Source: Mesorhizobium xinjiangense (lineage in GTDB: Bacteria; Pseudomonadota; Alphaproteobacteria; Rhizobiales; Rhizobiaceae). From it: a stretch of 64,000 bases of DNA. How positions within the stretch are numbered: position 1 is the first letter of the stretch; each line of letters begins with the position of its first letter. Under the pieces are notes generated by a model. That model was not told where the DNA came from. It did no database searches and saw only the letters and a list, made by a program, of their open reading frames with translations. The DNA is taken from the NCBI RefSeq assembly GCF_009749525.1, contig NZ_WOAC01000017.1, positions 1 to 64,000 of the forward strand, read 5' to 3'. Below, piece after piece: positions 29,951 through 41,853 of this stretch. Both the position numbers and the translations under genes were made by a program.

Positions 29951-32134
29951 ATGACGACAGATTCGCGCGATTTAAAGACCGTGCCGGTTCTCGTGCCGAT
30001 GCCGGCCGAGACAGCCTACTCCTACAGCGTGCCGGAGGGAATGACCGTCGAGCCGGGCTCGATCGTCCGCGTCCCGCTCGGGCCGCGGCAGGTGGCGGGC
30101 ATCGTCTGGGACGGTCCGTGCGGTCCGGTCGAGGCGCGCAAGCTCAGGCCGATCGCGGAGGCGTTCGATTGTCCGCCGGTCAAGCCGGAGATGCGCCGTT
30201 TTGTCGACTGGATTGCCGAATACACCCTGTCGCCGCCCGGCATGGTGGCGCGCATGCTGTTGCGCGCGCCGACGGCCTTCGAGCCGGAGCCGCTGATCGA
30301 GGGACTGCAGCGGACGCAAGACCTGCCCGACCGCATGACCGCGGCGCGGTCCCGGGTGCTGGAACTGACCGGCGACGGCCTGGCCTGGACCCGCTCGGGC
30401 CTTGCACATGCGGCGGGCGTGTCGCTTTCCGTCGTCGACGGGCTGAAGAACCAGGGCGTCTTCGAAACCGTGATGCTGCCGCCACGCCCGGTCGTGGCGC
30501 GGCCCGATCCGGCCTATGCGGCGCCGGCCTTCACCGCCGACCAGGCGTCGGCGGCGGCGCATCTGCGCACACAGGTGGAAAAGGGCGGTTTCGGCGTCAC
30601 GCTGATCGACGGCGTCACCGGTTCGGGCAAGACGGAGGTCTATTTCGAGGCTGTTGCCGCGGCGCTGGAAAAGGGCCGGCAGGTTCTGATCCTCTTGCCT
30701 GAAATCGCGTTGACCCATGCCTTTCTGGAGCGTTTCCAGGAGCGATTCGGAGCAAAGCCTGCCGAATGGCATTCCGAGCTGGCGCCCAGAACGCGCGAGA
30801 GGGTCTGGCGTCAGGTCGCCGAGGGCCGCGTCAGGGTGGTTGCAGGCGCCCGTTCGGCGCTCTTCCTGCCTTTCCGTGAACTCGGCCTGATCGTTGTCGA
30901 CGAGGAGCATGACCCGGCCTACAAGCAGGAGGATCGCGTGTTCTACAACGCCCGCGACATGGCCGTGGTGCGGGCCCATCTCGGCGGCTTCCCCACCGTG
31001 CTCGCCTCCGCGACGCCGTCGCTCGAAAGCCGGGTGAACGCGCTCAAGGGGCGCTATTCACGGGTCGTCCTGCCGGACCGCTTCGCCGAGGCCGCCCTGC
31101 CGGAGCTCAAATCCGTCGATCTCAGGCGCGCGCCGCCGGGGCGCGGCGGCTTTCTGTCGCCGGCGCTCATCGAGGCAGTTCAAGAGACAGTGTCGAAGGG
31201 CGAGCAGGCGCTCCTGTTTCTCAACCGCCGCGGCTATGCGCCGCTGACGCTGTGCCGCGTGTGCGGCCATCGCTTCCAATGCCCCGACTGTTCGAGCTGG
31301 CTGGTCGAACACCGCTTTCGCGGCCAGCTCATGTGCCATCAATGCGGCCATGCCGAAAGACGGCCCGAGGCCTGCCCGGAATGCGGCACGCTCGACCATC
31401 TGGTCGCTTGCGGACCGGGGGTCGAGCGCATTGCCGAAGAAACGCTTCAGCATTTCCCCGATGCGCGCACCATCGTGCTGTCGTCCGACATGATGGGCGG
31501 GGTCAAACGGCTGAGGCTGGAGCTGGAGGCGATCGCGAAGGGCGAGGCGGATATCGTCATCGGCACGCAGCTTGTCGCCAAGGGACACAATTTTCCCAAC
31601 ATGACGCTGGTCGGCGTCGTTGACGCCGATCTGGGGCTGGCCAATGGAGATCCGCGCGCCGCCGAACGCACCTTCCAGCTCTTGAGCCAGGTGACGGGAC
31701 GTGCCGGGCGCACAGGCAAGAAGAGCCTCGGCCTGTTGCAGACCTATCAGCCGGACCATCCGGTCATGCGGGCTATCGTTTCCGGCGACAGCGAAGCGTT
31801 TTATGAACGCGAGACCGCCGAACGCGAGCGCGCCGGCCTGCCGCCCTTTGGCAGGCTCGCCGGCATCATCGTGAGTGCTGCGACACGCGGCGAGGCAGAG
31901 GGGCACGCCCGGGCACTGCGCCGGGCCGCCCCGGCGACCGCGAAAATCGAGGTTCTGGGTCCGGCCGAAGCGCCGCTGGCGTTGATCGGCGGGCGTCACC
32001 GTTTCCGTCTCCTCATCCAGGCCAGCCGGGGCGCGCCCATCCAGGATTTCATCCGCGCCATGGTCAGGGCTGCGCCGCGACCGCGCGGTTCGGTGCGCAT
32101 TCAGATCGACATCGATCCGCAGAGCTTTCTGTGA
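29951..32134 (+). CDS. priA: Primosomal protein N', replication restart helicase
   Basis: A 727-residue superfamily 2 helicase that reloads the replisome at stalled forks. The 3'-DNA-binding domain fills the first 170 residues (YSYSVPEGMTVEPGSIVRVP), then Walker A GVTGSGKTE near residue 223, the DEEH box IVVDEEHD near 315, and the zinc-binding insert CRVCGHRFQCPDC ... CHQCGHAE ... CPECG near residues 435-475 with all eight Cys. Motif V/VI sequences DIVIGTQLVAKGHNFPNM and QVTGRAGRTGK are intact. Priority of this gene next to the transaldolase and not far before atpH is the usual rhizobial order. Confidence 0.97.
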   Translation: MTTDSRDLKTVPVLVPMPAETAYSYSVPEGMTVEPGSIVRVPLGPRQVAGIVWDGPCGPVEARKLRPIAEAFDCPPVKPEMRRFVDWIAEYTLSPPGMVARMLLRAPTAFEPEPLIEGLQRTQDLPDRMTAARSRVLELTGDGLAWTRSGLAHAAGVSLSVVDGLKNQGVFETVMLPPRPVVARPDPAYAAPAFTADQASAAAHLRTQVEKGGFGVTLIDGVTGSGKTEVYFEAVAAALEKGRQVLILLPEIALTHAFLERFQERFGAKPAEWHSELAPRTRERVWRQVAEGRVRVVAGARSALFLPFRELGLIVVDEEHDPAYKQEDRVFYNARDMAVVRAHLGGFPTVLASATPSLESRVNALKGRYSRVVLPDRFAEAALPELKSVDLRRAPPGRGGFLSPALIEAVQETVSKGEQALLFLNRRGYAPLTLCRVCGHRFQCPDCSSWLVEHRFRGQLMCHQCGHAERRPEACPECGTLDHLVACGPGVERIAEETLQHFPDARTIVLSSDMMGGVKRLRLELEAIAKGEADIVIGTQLVAKGHNFPNMTLVGVVDADLGLANGDPRAAERTFQLLSQVTGRAGRTGKKSLGLLQTYQPDHPVMRAIVSGDSEAFYERETAERERAGLPPFGRLAGIIVSAATRGEAEGHARALRRAAPATAKIEVLGPAEAPLALIGGRHRFRLLIQASRGAPIQDFIRAMVRAAPRPRGSVRIQIDIDPQSFL

Positions 32135-32261
32135 CAGGTCCTGTCAGGACGGTTCGCAATGGCGACTGGACACGAGCATGTCGAGGCGCAAATTCTTGCA
32201 TGGCACTGTCGGGCGGAGGAAGCCTGGACCGTCCTTGGGGCGGTCAGCAAAGGAGGACATC

Positions 32262-32615
32262 ATGCCATATGTCGACGGATTCCTGGTCGCCGTGCCGAAA
32301 GCGAACATCGAGAAATACAAGACCATGGCGCGCAGGGCGGGCGAGATCTGGAAGGAATACGGAGCGCTCGCCTTTGTCGAATGCGCGGCCGACGACGTGC
32401 CCTATGGCGAGCTGACGTCATTTCCACGCGCCGTTCAGGCCAAGGACGACGAAACGGTCATCTTTTCCTGGATCGTCTACAGTTCGCGCGCCGAGCGCGA
32501 TGCCATCAACGCCAAAGTCATGGCCGACCCGCGGCTGGAAGGCGACATGAAGGACATGCCATTCGACGGCAAGCGCATGATCTATGGCGGGTTCGATACG
32601 ATCGTCGAACTTTGA
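32262..32615 (+). CDS. DUF1428 family protein
   Basis: A 117-residue protein matching DUF1428, a ferredoxin-like alpha/beta barrel family with no known enzyme activity. It opens YVDGFLVAVPKANIEKYK and has WKEYGALAFVECAADDVP, the ELTSFPRAVQAKDDETVIFSW core and the end GKRMIYGGFDTIVEL. An AGGAGG ribosome-binding site at 32251-32256 sits six bases before the ATG. No functional partner is evident. Confidence 0.9.
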   Translation: MPYVDGFLVAVPKANIEKYKTMARRAGEIWKEYGALAFVECAADDVPYGELTSFPRAVQAKDDETVIFSWIVYSSRAERDAINAKVMADPRLEGDMKDMPFDGKRMIYGGFDTIVEL

Positions 32616-32860
32616 GGCTGCGCCTTATTCAAGGTGGGCGTGAACGGATAGCAAGCTCTTGCCGGCAACGCCGTCATCGACCGCGTCGATAACGAAGCCG
32701 CCTGCCGCAAGGTTGGCGGCCACCAGCGACGCCACCTTGCTTCGCGCGGCAGCGGAAGACGGTCCGGGTATTTTCCGGCCAGGGACGCGCCATGCGCTGG
32801 CATCATCTATTGTACACGCTAGTATGATCACGATTCGGCGCAAGCGCTGTGAGGGGACCC

Positions 32861-33256
32861 ATGGATTTCGCACTTCCCTGGCCGGCCAGTACCGGCGAAT
32901 GGATGGCGTGGAGCGCGGCCGCCGCGACGACGCTGTTCGGCCTGCTGTTCCTGTTTGCCCCAGGCCTGACGTTACGGCTGCACGGGCTGCAGCCGGCGGA
33001 AAACCATCCGGAGGCCGTTGGCGTGCCGCGCTCCACGATCGCCGGCTTCTATCTCGGTGTTGGATTGTGCTGCATTCTGCTGGCGCAGCCCTTCATCTAT
33101 CTCACCCTCGGCGTCTCGTGGATCCTGACCGCATTCGGCCGCCTGATCTCGATGCTATCGGACCGAGGCAACACGGTTCGCAACTGGTTCTGGCTCGTCG
33201 TCGAACTGGCGCTCGGCTGTCTGCCGCTCGCTTATGTGCTTGGATTCGTGGCCTGA
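32861..33256 (+). CDS. Small membrane protein, DUF4345-like
   Basis: A 131-residue protein with four predicted membrane helices: about residues 13-32 (WMAWSAAAATTLFGLLFLF), 60-80 (IAGFYLGVGLCCILLAQPF), 82-98 and 108-127. The motif FGRLISMLSDRG after the third helix is typical of DUF4345-like proteins. Function unknown. GAGGGG precedes the ATG at 32861; a GTG four codons earlier is possible. The 245 bases between it and the DUF1428 gene hold only short chance frames. Confidence 0.7.
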   Translation: MDFALPWPASTGEWMAWSAAAATTLFGLLFLFAPGLTLRLHGLQPAENHPEAVGVPRSTIAGFYLGVGLCCILLAQPFIYLTLGVSWILTAFGRLISMLSDRGNTVRNWFWLVVELALGCLPLAYVLGFVA

Positions 33257-33464
33257 CGCCGAGACTGCGACAAATCAGCCGCAAAGCGGTGCTTTGCCCA
33301 TGTTGCGGTCAAAAGGAGGCTGTGCTAGACGGCATTCAACTTTCGAACCGACGGTTCCGCGAGGGGTCCAGATGTTCGAAAACGCTCAATAAGGTCAAAG
33401 ATTTAGCCAGAGCCTTGCGCTCGCGCCGAAATCTGCCGACCCCTCCAGGAAGAGAAGACCGTAC

Positions 33465-35554
<2,090 letters not shown>

Positions 35555-35578
35555 ACGATACGGTAGCAAGGTAGGGGC

Positions 35579-36463
35579 ATGGCTTCTCTCAAGGATCTGC
35601 GCAACCGCATCGCCTCCGTCAAGGCGACGCAGAAGATCACCAAGGCGATGCAGATGGTCGCCGCGGCGAAGCTGCGCCGCGCACAGGAGGCGGCGGAGTC
35701 CGCACGCCCCTATTCGCAGCGCATGGGCGCCGTGTTGACCAACATCGCCCAGGCCGTCGGAAACAATGGCGAGGCGCCGGCGCTGATGACGGGCACCGGC
35801 AAGGACGACGTGCATCTGCTCGTCGTCTGCACGGCCGAACGCGGGCTGTGCGGCAGCTTCAACTCGCAGATCGCCCGTCTGGCGCGCGAGCAGGTGCGCA
35901 AGCTGCAGGGCGAAGGCAAGCAGGTCAAGATCATCACGGTCGGCAAGAAGGGCGCGGATATTCTGCGCCGCGACCATAACGACCTGATCATCGAGCGCAT
36001 CGAGTTGCGCGAGATCAAGAAGATCGGCTTTGCCAACGCCGACGACATTGCCAAGAAGGTGATTTCACTCTTCGAGCAGGGCGGGTTCGACGTCTGCACC
36101 CTGATCTACTCGGAGTTCAAGTCGGTGATCAGCCAGATCCCGACGGCCCAGCAGATCATCCCGGCGTCACCCGGCAATGCCGAAGTTGCCGAGGCAAATG
36201 ACGGCGCGGCGGTCTACGAGTACGAGCCGGAAGCCGGCGCGATTCTCGCCGATCTCATACCGCGCAACATCGCCGTCCAGATCTTCAGGGCCCTGCTTGA
36301 AAACGCGGCCGGCGAGATGGGCGCCAAGATGAGCGCCATGGACAATGCGACACGCAACGCAGGCGACATGATCAACCGGCTGACGATCACCTATAATCGT
36401 CAGCGCCAGGCGCAGATCACCAAAGAACTGATCGAAATCATTTCCGGCGCCGAAGCGCTCTAA
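35579..36463 (+). CDS. atpG: F1-ATPase subunit gamma
   Basis: Central rotor shaft, 294 residues. The N-terminal helix [22 protein letters not shown] (residues about 3-24) and C-terminal helix [19 protein letters not shown] form the coiled coil; the middle [16 protein letters not shown] segment near residue 82 is the Rossmann-like part. Preceded by AAGGTAGGGGC. Twenty-two bases separate it from atpD. Confidence 0.98.
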   Translation: MASLKDLRNRIASVKATQKITKAMQMVAAAKLRRAQEAAESARPYSQRMGAVLTNIAQAVGNNGEAPALMTGTGKDDVHLLVVCTAERGLCGSFNSQIARLAREQVRKLQGEGKQVKIITVGKKGADILRRDHNDLIIERIELREIKKIGFANADDIAKKVISLFEQGGFDVCTLIYSEFKSVISQIPTAQQIIPASPGNAEVAEANDGAAVYEYEPEAGAILADLIPRNIAVQIFRALLENAAGEMGAKMSAMDNATRNAGDMINRLTITYNRQRQAQITKELIEIISGAEAL

Positions 36464-36485
36464 AGGACACATGAGGGTAAGGTAA

Positions 36486-38070
<1,585 letters not shown>

Positions 38071-38072
38071 TG

Positions 38073-38175
38073 TGAATGGTCAATAGTGAATGGTGAATGG
38101 AGGTAGCGAATAGCAGATGATGAAATGGTGGCCGGTCGTTTTCGACCATTCACCATTCACCATTCACTATTCACT
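38073..38175. repeat. Heptamer-rich inverted repeat between atpD and atpC
   Basis: The left arm (38073-38100) is built of GAATGGT/GAATAGT heptamers and the right arm (38147-38175) of their reverse complement ACCATTC/ACTATTC, four units each. The arms are separated by about 46 bases. The element occupies nearly all of the 120-bp atpD-atpC gap, in an operon whose other gaps are 0-24 bases. Confidence 0.85.
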
Positions 38176-38183
38176 AGTTTGAA

Positions 38184-38591
38184 ATGGCTGAAAGCTTCAA
38201 GTTCGAACTCGTCTCGCCGGAACGGCTCCTGGTGTCGGAAGACATCGAATCCGTGATCATCCCCGGCGCTGACGGAGAGATGACCGTCATGGCCAAGCAC
38301 GCGCCGGTGATGAGCACGGTGCAGCCGGGCGTCGTGACGGTGAAGACGGCAGCCGGCAAGGCGGATCGCTATGTCGTATTCGGCGGCTTCGTCGACATCC
38401 TGCCCGATGTGTGCACGCTGCTGGCCGAATCGGCGACGCATGTCGACGACATCGACCGCGAGGATCTTGCCCGGCGGATTCAGGAGGCGCGCGAAGACGT
38501 GGCTGACGCAAAGGATGACGAGATGCGGGCCAACGCCGAATCCTATCTGGCGCAGCTGACGACGCTGGAAGGCGCGATCATCCCGGCCTAG
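38184..38591 (+). CDS. atpC: F1-ATPase subunit epsilon
   Basis: Subunit epsilon, 135 residues, the inhibitory and coupling subunit of the central stalk. The N-terminal beta sandwich is complete (FKFELVSPERLLVSEDIES, VIIPGADGEMTVMAKHAPVM, VVFGGFVDILPD), followed by the helical C-terminal part with ARRIQEAREDVADAKDD. A large repeat separates it from atpD, so its expression may be set partly independently. A shrunken family B repeat begins within its stop codon. Confidence 0.97.
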   Translation: MAESFKFELVSPERLLVSEDIESVIIPGADGEMTVMAKHAPVMSTVQPGVVTVKTAAGKADRYVVFGGFVDILPDVCTLLAESATHVDDIDREDLARRIQEAREDVADAKDDEMRANAESYLAQLTTLEGAIIPA

Positions 38592-38617
38592 CGCGCATTG
38601 AAGCAAAGATATGCGCT
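38589..38617. repeat. Family B repeat, deleted form
   Basis: The bases TAGCGCGCAT followed by TGAAGCAAAGATATGCGC match the family B element at 43557 except that the first hairpin (about 20 bases) is missing. The element begins within the stop codon of atpC, as the full copy at 13171 begins right after its gene's stop. Confidence 0.65.
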
Positions 38618-38622
38618 GAACG

Positions 38623-39192
38623 TCAGGAAGCCGGGCCTTGCCCGGCTTCCTGCATTTCTGCCAGGATCCACGACACGCGCGCTTCGACTGCCAGTCTTGG
38701 AATCTCACGCAGGCTATATCCGTAATTCTCATAGGCATGGCGCATCGCGTCATAGGTGCGCCCGGCCTCGGCGAAATCCTGCTTGCGCTCGTGGTCGTTG
38801 ACGTAGATCTCCCGCCAGGGCGGCGCGATGAAGACGGTTCGGTTGTATCGATAGAGCTTCGCCGCTCGGCTGATATGGTCCGCCACCGGCAGCCCGCAGA
38901 GCGTCAGGTAGCCGATGACATCGACTATCCCGCGATCGAACATCGTCACACCGGCCTGCCGGGCAGCCATCTCGTGGGAGCGCATCTCCCAGCCCAGCAT
39001 CAGCTCGGCGAAGAGCGCGCGGTCGTCCCATGGCAGGGCGGTGCCGCCAATTGCCTGTTGGCTTTGGATGATGCTCCGTCCGGCCTCCTCCATGAGGCGC
39101 AGGCCCCGGCTCGCCATGGCATCAAGAAGTGTCGACTTGCCCGATCCGGGACCGCCCGTGACGACGAAGAATCGGTTCGTTTCGGGGTTCAC
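38623..39192 (-). CDS. AAA family ATPase (AAA_28 type)
   Basis: A 189-residue P-loop protein. Walker [15 protein letters not shown] is near residue 13, RLMEEAGRSIIQSQQ near 33, a Walker-B-like VTMFDRGIVDVIGYL near 84 and ERKQDFAEAGRTYDAM near 135. The set matches the stand-alone AAA_28/NadR-kinase-like family, whose members may phosphorylate small molecules. No partner gene is evident; the flanking genes on both sides face other ways. Confidence 0.82.
   Translation of the reverse strand: MNPETNRFFVVTGGPGSGKSTLLDAMASRGLRLMEEAGRSIIQSQQAIGGTALPWDDRALFAELMLGWEMRSHEMAARQAGVTMFDRGIVDVIGYLTLCGLPVADHISRAAKLYRYNRTVFIAPPWREIYVNDHERKQDFAEAGRTYDAMRHAYENYGYSLREIPRLAVEARVSWILAEMQEAGQGPAS
38624..38652. terminator. 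Hairpin terminator between atpC and the AAA ATPase gene
   Basis: A perfect 13-bp stem CAGGAAGCCGGGC/GCCCGGCTTCCTG with a three-base loop lies between convergent genes. It also encodes the last residues of the AAA ATPase. No long T-tract follows, so efficiency is uncertain. Confidence 0.6.
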
Positions 39193-39340
39193 TGATCATT
39201 TGCCTCTCTGAATGCGCGTTGGATTTGCATTGGATGAGATGGAACCGCGGTGCGGCGATATGCGCCGCGCGCGGCCTTGCGGCTCGACGACCGGCACGGT
39301 CTATTGCCGGACGGCGTCATTTCGGTACTGGGGATTGGTT

Positions 39341-39694
39341 ATGAACCGCGCACTGACGGTATTCGGAGGATTGTGCGGAGCCGCGGGCGTTTCGCTCTCG
39401 GCGGCAGCAGCACATATGGGCGGCGGGAATGCCGCGACCGCGGCGACCATGCTGCTGATGCACGCGCCTTTGTTTGTCGCAACAGGTCTTTATGGTGTCA
39501 AGCGCCTCGGGTTGTGGAGCGTGGGCCTGCTCGCCATCGGCCTCTTGCTGTTCAGCGGCGATCTGTTGTGGCGAGCCTATCTCGGCGACCGGCTCTTTGC
39601 TATGGCTGCCCCGGCAGGCGGCATTGCGATGATCGCGGGGTGGCTTGCCATCGCAGCGTGGGCCTGTTTTGGCCGGGAGGATACCGCGGACTGA
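39341..39694 (+). CDS. DUF423 membrane protein
   Basis: A 117-residue protein with four membrane helices covering almost its whole length. The pattern NRALTVFGGLCGAAGVSLSA followed by AAHM in the first helix and GLLLFSGDLLWRAYLGDR in the third match the DUF423/YgdD family. Function unknown. The frame is open upstream to 39212 but the ATG at 39341 starts at the family N terminus. Confidence 0.85.
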   Translation: MNRALTVFGGLCGAAGVSLSAAAAHMGGGNAATAATMLLMHAPLFVATGLYGVKRLGLWSVGLLAIGLLLFSGDLLWRAYLGDRLFAMAAPAGGIAMIAGWLAIAAWACFGREDTAD

Positions 39695-39728
39695 CGGGAT
39701 CCGGCGGCATCGTGTGGTTCTCCCTATC

Positions 39729-40274
39729 CTACCGGCTTTTTCCCGTTGCGTAGATTTCCGGGGAACAGGGTGTGCGACCCGGCCGGTCGCAAACCGTTTC
39801 CTGCACTGTGTCTGTCGCAGCGAAGGCGTTGAGCATCGGGCCGGTGAACGTGCCGCCGCGATGATCCTGGGCCCGGAGATGGCAGCCGGCGCATTGCGGG
39901 CGTGGCGCAAAGGATGCAGGGCTGCCGCCCGGCCGGAAGGATCCGTAGAGCCAGCGTCCGCCGTTGAACTGTTTGGCAAAGACTGTGCCGATTTCGCCGG
40001 GGCGGTAGTAGCTTTCCATGAGGATGGTTGCGCCCTCGCCGAGCCCCGCACCGGCACGCAGCGCTGCGAGGCTCGCCTCGTCGATCAGCATCTCGCGATA
40101 GCTGCCGTCGCTCCGCTCGACTCTGGCGTAACGTGAAAAACCCGCTGTGTGCTCGTTGGCCGCCAGGGCGGCGGCACCGCACGGAACCGTCGCCGCGAGG
40201 ACCAGCATGACGAGTGTGCGGCTGCGCTGCGATACCGATCTTTGTCGGTGGTGAACCCTCGTGATTGCCGGCAT
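39729..40274 (-). CDS. Cytochrome P460-like c-type haem protein
   Basis: A 181-residue exported protein. A long signal region ends at AALAANEH near residue 40. The mature part has YARVERSDGSYREMLID, MESYYRPGEIGTVFAKQF and the C-terminal haem motif CAGCHLRAQDHRGGTFTGP near residues 135-153, which resembles the CxxCH...F(T) end of cytochrome P460/c'-beta proteins. Two further Cys near the end could make a disulfide. Such proteins act on hydroxylamine, NO or peroxides, but the substrate here is unknown. It is divergent from a LysR regulator at 40384. Confidence 0.65.
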   Translation of the reverse strand: MPAITRVHHRQRSVSQRSRTLVMLVLAATVPCGAAALAANEHTAGFSRYARVERSDGSYREMLIDEASLAALRAGAGLGEGATILMESYYRPGEIGTVFAKQFNGGRWLYGSFRPGGSPASFAPRPQCAGCHLRAQDHRGGTFTGPMLNAFAATDTVQETVCDRPGRTPCSPEIYATGKSR

Positions 40275-40383
40275 GCCGCGTGCTCCCCGTGAATGCTACC
40301 TCTGGCTCAGAATGCCGACGATGCTGATTGACGTCCAATCGAAATTTTGCTGATATTGATAGGCAATCTAAATCACAGTGCCC

Positions 40384-41262
40384 ATGGATATTCGCTCGCT
40401 CTCCTGTTTCCTCGTGGTGGCCGAAGAGTTTCATTTTCGGCGCGCCGCCCAGAGGCTCAATCTCACGCAACCCTCTCTCAGTCAGCGTATCCGGCGCCTC
40501 GAGCAGGAAATCGGTGCCGAGCTCTTCGAGCGCGATCGCCGGCACGTAGCGCTGACCGCGGCCGGTCAGGCCTTTGTCGAACCGGCCCGCCAGGCCGTGG
40601 CCAGCGCCCAGGCGGCCAAGGCGCTGGCGCTCAGGGCGGCTCGCGGGCAGGCGGGGCATTTGCGTCTCGGCTTCACGGTCATCGCCTTCTACGGCATCCT
40701 GCCGGAGGCCGTGCGGCTCTTCCGCACGCGCTACCGCGACGTCGAAGTCGACCTCGTCGAGATGAATTCGCCGCTTCTCGAGGCGGCACTGTTGGCCGGC
40801 GAGATCGACCTGGGTGTCGTGCACCCGCCCCTGGAGACGCCGGGGCTCGGCATGCAAAGCCTGGCCGACCAGCCCCTCGTCCTGGCGGTGCCGGCCGGGC
40901 ATCCGCTTGCCGCCAAAGCGGCCGTCTCCGTTTGCGACCTTGCCGATGAACCCTTCCTCGTCGCACCGCGTGTAATCGGCCCCAGCCTTTATGACCGAAT
41001 CATCGCGTTGTTTCGCGATGCGGAGGTCAGTCCCAACATCGTCCAGGAGGTCTCCCCCATGACAACGCTGACGGGCCTCGTGGCAACGGGGGCCGGCATG
41101 GGCTTCGTCACCGCCGGCGTGGCAACGGCGCCGCGACCCGGCGTGGCGTTCCGTCCCGTGGAGCCGGAACCGCCAAGCGTGCCCATGGCCGCCGCCTGGC
41201 ACGGCAGCGAACCTTCCCCAACGGCCCGGCGATTTCTGGAACTGGTCGGCGAACTCGGCTAA
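40384..41262 (+). CDS. LysR family transcriptional regulator
   Basis: A 292-residue regulator. Residues 1-60 form the winged helix (MDIRSLSCFLVVAEEFHFRR, NLTQPSLSQRIRRLEQEIG, LFERDRRHVALT). The effector domain follows with GHLRLGFTVIAFYGILPEAV near residue 93 and LGVVHPPLETPGLG near 140, similar to the hydrogen-peroxide or aromatic-responsive subgroup. Its divergence from the P460-like gene over about 110 bp makes that gene the first candidate target. Confidence 0.92.
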   Translation: MDIRSLSCFLVVAEEFHFRRAAQRLNLTQPSLSQRIRRLEQEIGAELFERDRRHVALTAAGQAFVEPARQAVASAQAAKALALRAARGQAGHLRLGFTVIAFYGILPEAVRLFRTRYRDVEVDLVEMNSPLLEAALLAGEIDLGVVHPPLETPGLGMQSLADQPLVLAVPAGHPLAAKAAVSVCDLADEPFLVAPRVIGPSLYDRIIALFRDAEVSPNIVQEVSPMTTLTGLVATGAGMGFVTAGVATAPRPGVAFRPVEPEPPSVPMAAAWHGSEPSPTARRFLELVGELG

Positions 41263-41350
41263 ACCGGCCACTCGCTCGGCATCGCCGTGTCGTTGCACCG
41301 GCGGCGACTGAAGATAGCCGGCGAACCGGGACATGGAACAGGAGGTCATG

Positions 41351-41707
41351 GTGGCCATCACCATCTACGGCATCAAGAACTGCGACACGATGAAGAAGGC
41401 GCGGGCCTGGCTCGACAGCAAAGGCATCGATTATGCCTTTCACGACTACAAGTCGTCCGGCATCGAGCGTGATCGGCTGCAGTCCTGGTGCGACGAACTG
41501 GGCTGGACGGTGCTGTTGAACCGGGCCGGCATGACCTTCCGCAAGCTCGACGAGGCCGAAAAGCAGGACCTCGATGCGAAGAAGGCCGTGGATCTGATGG
41601 CGGCGCAGCCGTCGATGATCAAGCGCCCGGTGCTCGACGTCGACGGCCAACTCACCGTCGGTTTCAAGCCGGACCTCTATGAAGCGCTGTTCGACGGCAG
41701 GGCCTGA
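41351..41707 (+). CDS. ArsC/Spx family thiol protein (YffB-like)
   Basis: A 118-residue thioredoxin-fold protein of the ArsC/Spx/YffB family. ITIYGIKNCDTMKKARAWL at the start has a single active-site Cys (NCDTMK), followed by DYKSSGIERDRLQSW, LLNRAGMTFRKL and MIKRPVLDVDGQLTVGFKPD with the cis-Pro and conserved Arg. YffB-type proteins bind glutathione and may be thiol reductases; arsenate reduction is not implied. The GTG at 41351 is best placed behind AGGAGG at 41340-41345; ATGs at 41333 and 41348 are alternatives. Confidence 0.85.
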   Translation: MAITIYGIKNCDTMKKARAWLDSKGIDYAFHDYKSSGIERDRLQSWCDELGWTVLLNRAGMTFRKLDEAEKQDLDAKKAVDLMAAQPSMIKRPVLDVDGQLTVGFKPDLYEALFDGRA

Positions 41708-41853
41708 CGACGCGTCGGCCGGAGGATAGGCTGCCCGAGTCGCGGTTCACTCCTCGCGCCTTTGCGGGCTTGTCAGTCAAGTCCCGCAATGGTGGCGGGA
41801 GGTCGGGCGCCATGTCATAGTGAGCGCGGCGAAGCGGCGAACGGAGGGACAGC

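Noticed and set aside
32625-32873. An 82-codon frame on the minus strand between the DUF1428 and DUF4345-like genes
   Set aside because: No ribosome-binding site, no recognisable motif, and it overlaps the next gene's start.
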